Assembly: GCF_041260155.1 (NCBI RefSeq)
Contig: NC_091944.1
Coordinates: forward strand, 21,626,377-21,690,376
DNA from: Ptychodera flava
Lineage: Eukaryota > Hemichordata > Enteropneusta > Ptychoderidae
DNA: 64,000 nucleotides
Direction of reading: 5' to 3'
Shown: positions 61,868-64,000 of the stretch, piece by piece
Layout: the number at the start of each line of letters is the position of its first letter
How positions within the stretch are numbered: position 1 is the stretch's first letter
Translations under genes and position numbers: made by a program
The notes under the pieces: generated by a model
The model's database searches: none
Told to the model about the DNA's origin: nothing
Seen by the model: only the letters and a program-made list of their open reading frames with translations

Positions 61868-62214
61868 TAGGTCAAATGCACCTTGGTGACAGACATTCAA
61901 GCTCTCAAAGTTTTACAATACTTTTTGGACTAGCATTTGTTGAGGTTCATTTTGAAGCTTACAGAGTGAAAGTTTTGACTGGTTAATTTTCAGAAAATTT
62001 AAAATTTTTTATTTTGCTCCCCATGTTGACACAGATATGGCAGCCATTTTGAATTTCAGTAGTTTGTACATGTCAGGAAATCTGTCTAGTACCAAGATTT
62101 GCACGGTGACACCCAATTGATATTCTAGATTTTGAAAGAAAACAGTTGAAAGTTTCATTGAGGAAAGTTTGAGCAAAAGTTTAAGTCTGCCAGTTTCAAA
62201 GCACTACTACCTTA
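61868..62214 (-). mobile_element. TTAAGGTA-family MITE, copy 7
   Basis: Reverse orientation. It starts near AATGCACCTTGGTGACAGAC, has the core ATGGCAGCCATTTTGAATTT near 62037-62056 and ends AAAGCACTACTACCTTAA. About 347 bp. Confidence 0.8.
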
Positions 62215-62244
62215 ATGGCGAATAAATACTAACATACCCCATGC

Positions 62245-62337
62245 AGTCATGATGAAGTGCACCACAACCCCCTAAGATCACAATGAAATGCAACACAACC
62301 CCCTAAGATCATGATGAAATGCACCACAGCATGGCAC
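62245..62337 (+). repeat. 31-bp tandem repeat, three copies
   Basis: Units based on GATCATGATGAAATGCACCA followed by CAACCCCCTAA at about 62245, 62276 and 62307. They differ at a few bases. Confidence 0.85.
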
Positions 62338-63435
62338 GGGCCCAGTATTCTTCAGTGTGGCCATATTTTGTTCATATTCTGAATAACATCCCAGTTTGAG
62401 TTTTAGAAGACCTGTGTACAATTGAATGGACTGAAACTAATTAAAAACAATTATCCTGATACCTATCCTAAATTACCACTACCAAATAAATTCGGGGGGG
62501 AGAAGAAAAACGAAGAAATGTGTCAAACAGGAATATCATTTGATAAGTGTTATTTGTGACCAAACCATTGGGATGCTGATAATTATACTATATCAGAGAG
62601 GTTGGACATTACAGATTATCATAAGATTGACATCTAAACTAGTTTGCCAGCTTAGTTGGATTTTGTGGTTCTCATCTATATCGTTTCTAACCATGGACCC
62701 TCGGGAAAAACTCAAGGGTCTATGTTCTAACGCTATTCACAAACTTCAAGTCAAATTATTTGATCTACTCGGTTTATCTCTTCTGGTCACTTTTTAAGTA
62801 TAATCACACTGAATTATCTCTGTACCTTCTGCTTTTAAAAGGGCAAACATTGCTCCTATCTTTGTACAACAACCAAAATCTGTTTACTGCATTTGCCTTT
62901 TGGCTCACGCCTCTGGACTAACCTCAATAGTGTAGTTTAACTACAGCCCAGCAAACGGGAGAAAATAAGTTACGGTATTCACAAGAACTGTGACTGCTGA
63001 AAATAATATTCCCCAAGGAAAACTTACTCCATCTTGTATTTCTTCAACTAAAATTTGTACTTTTTTGGACAGAAATCGGTGGCTAGGTAAAAATCTGACA
63101 GTAAAGAACAATATCTTGTGTTCTGTGACAGTAACACTAATCATTGATATTATCCCTGCTGACTGTAACACAAAAAAGATAACTACAGTTGCACTGGGCA
63201 GTTACTACTACATCTATGAATATTAAAGTTGTATAATTAACAAACAGGTAATACATATTGTCTGGCAATGCTATCATTAGATACTAGTACCCTGTGAACA
63301 ACGTAGGGCCCTGATTCCAAGTGTAAAATTATGAAAGACAGGGTCAAATGTTTCAAAACAAATCACAGAAAAAACCTGATACTTCTTTTCTTCTTGACGA
63401 AAGACCTTTCATTCCATGAAAGAGAAAACTCTTAC
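62338..63435. other. Unassigned stretch
   Basis: Contains only the diverged ATGGACCCTCGGGAAAAA hairpin at 62691-62724. No gene is supported. Confidence 0.4.
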
Positions 63436-63597
63436 AGGTGATCTGCATGTGATGAACATGTGATCTGCATGCGATTTACACATGATCTAAATGTGATTTA
63501 CATGTGATCTGCATGTGATTCACATGTGATATGCTTGTGATTTACATATACTTTACATGTAATTTACCTCTGATCTACATGTAGTTTACATATAATC
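63436..63597 (+). repeat. GTGATCTGCAT minisatellite
   Basis: About fourteen units of 11 bp alternate between GTGATCTGCAT and GTGATTTACAT forms and decay towards the right end. CACATGTG/ACATGTGAT words recur. Confidence 0.85.
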
Positions 63598-64000
63598 CCC
63601 ATAAGGAGTTTTAATACTTTGGTGAAAAATGTGGGCAAACCAGATTACCTACATTCAAGCATTAAATCTTGAGACCGCTGCTGTTGCACAAGAACAATTT
63701 GGTGACCCACGGCAGCTGCCACAGGTCTCAATTTTCATTTTCACCCAAAATTCTATGAAATCAAAATTGACACATTCCCATCCTTCTGAACTACAATTCG
63801 TCATCTGACAGAGTTTTAAATTTACTTACAGGTTGTTACACTCCAACTCATCAATCACTGTAATACTGTACTGCACAGCAAAGGTGCACTTCTTTGGCAA
63901 GATTTAAAAGATAAGAGAGTTTCAAATAAAACTATGTACTCTTTATAAAACAATTACAGAAATGTCTGTATGAACACTTTTACAGACATTTACCACTGAT

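Overview
This is a window of animal nuclear DNA. The evidence is a spliced gene with GT-AG introns, a metazoan replication-dependent histone H3 gene with its 3' stem-loop, LINE and Penelope-like retroelements, many short inverted-repeat (MITE-like) elements, and long microsatellites. Frequent short TAGGCCTA-type words, the LINE type and the MITE load suggest a marine invertebrate deuterostome, perhaps a hemichordate or echinoderm. That placement is an inference; nothing here fixes the species.

Layout. 1-1.5 kb: a tandem repeat of about 226 bp that carries nuclear-receptor-like half sites. 7.87-8.66 kb: two well-formed coding exons that open an unidentified plus-strand gene. 9.0-10.05 kb: a decayed LINE 3' end. 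11.74-13.32 kb: a 1.57-kb foldback element with a 5-bp target duplication. 13.86-14.76 kb: a 900-bp terminal-inverted-repeat transposon. 14.8-29 kb: mostly unassigned sequence with MITEs, a Harbinger-like element, hairpins, CT/AT microsatellites and a 585-bp duplicated block. 29.4-32.9 kb: a 90-bp perfect hairpin insertion, a second Harbinger-like element, an A-rich array and a dead Penelope-like element on the minus strand with a hammerhead-like motif. 33.18-33.59 kb: an intact histone H3 gene. 34.9-35.9 kb: a tandem array carrying octamer motifs. 40.3-41 kb: tetranucleotide repeats and a pre-miRNA-like hairpin.

43.94-57.94 kb: DDX54 (yeast Dbp10), complete in 17 exons on the plus strand. 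It encodes 858 residues and its introns are full of foldback elements. 58-64 kb: more MITEs and short tandem arrays, with no convincing gene.

Only three loci look functional: the two-exon gene start, H3 and DDX54. They are not an operon and share no obvious pathway beyond general growth functions (chromatin and ribosome assembly). The rest is a record of repeated insertion of short palindromic DNA elements. One family (TTAAGGTA ends, conserved AAAATGGC(C/A)GCCAT core) appears at least eight times across the window. A second (TCCGGA-centred foldback) appears five times inside DDX54 introns.
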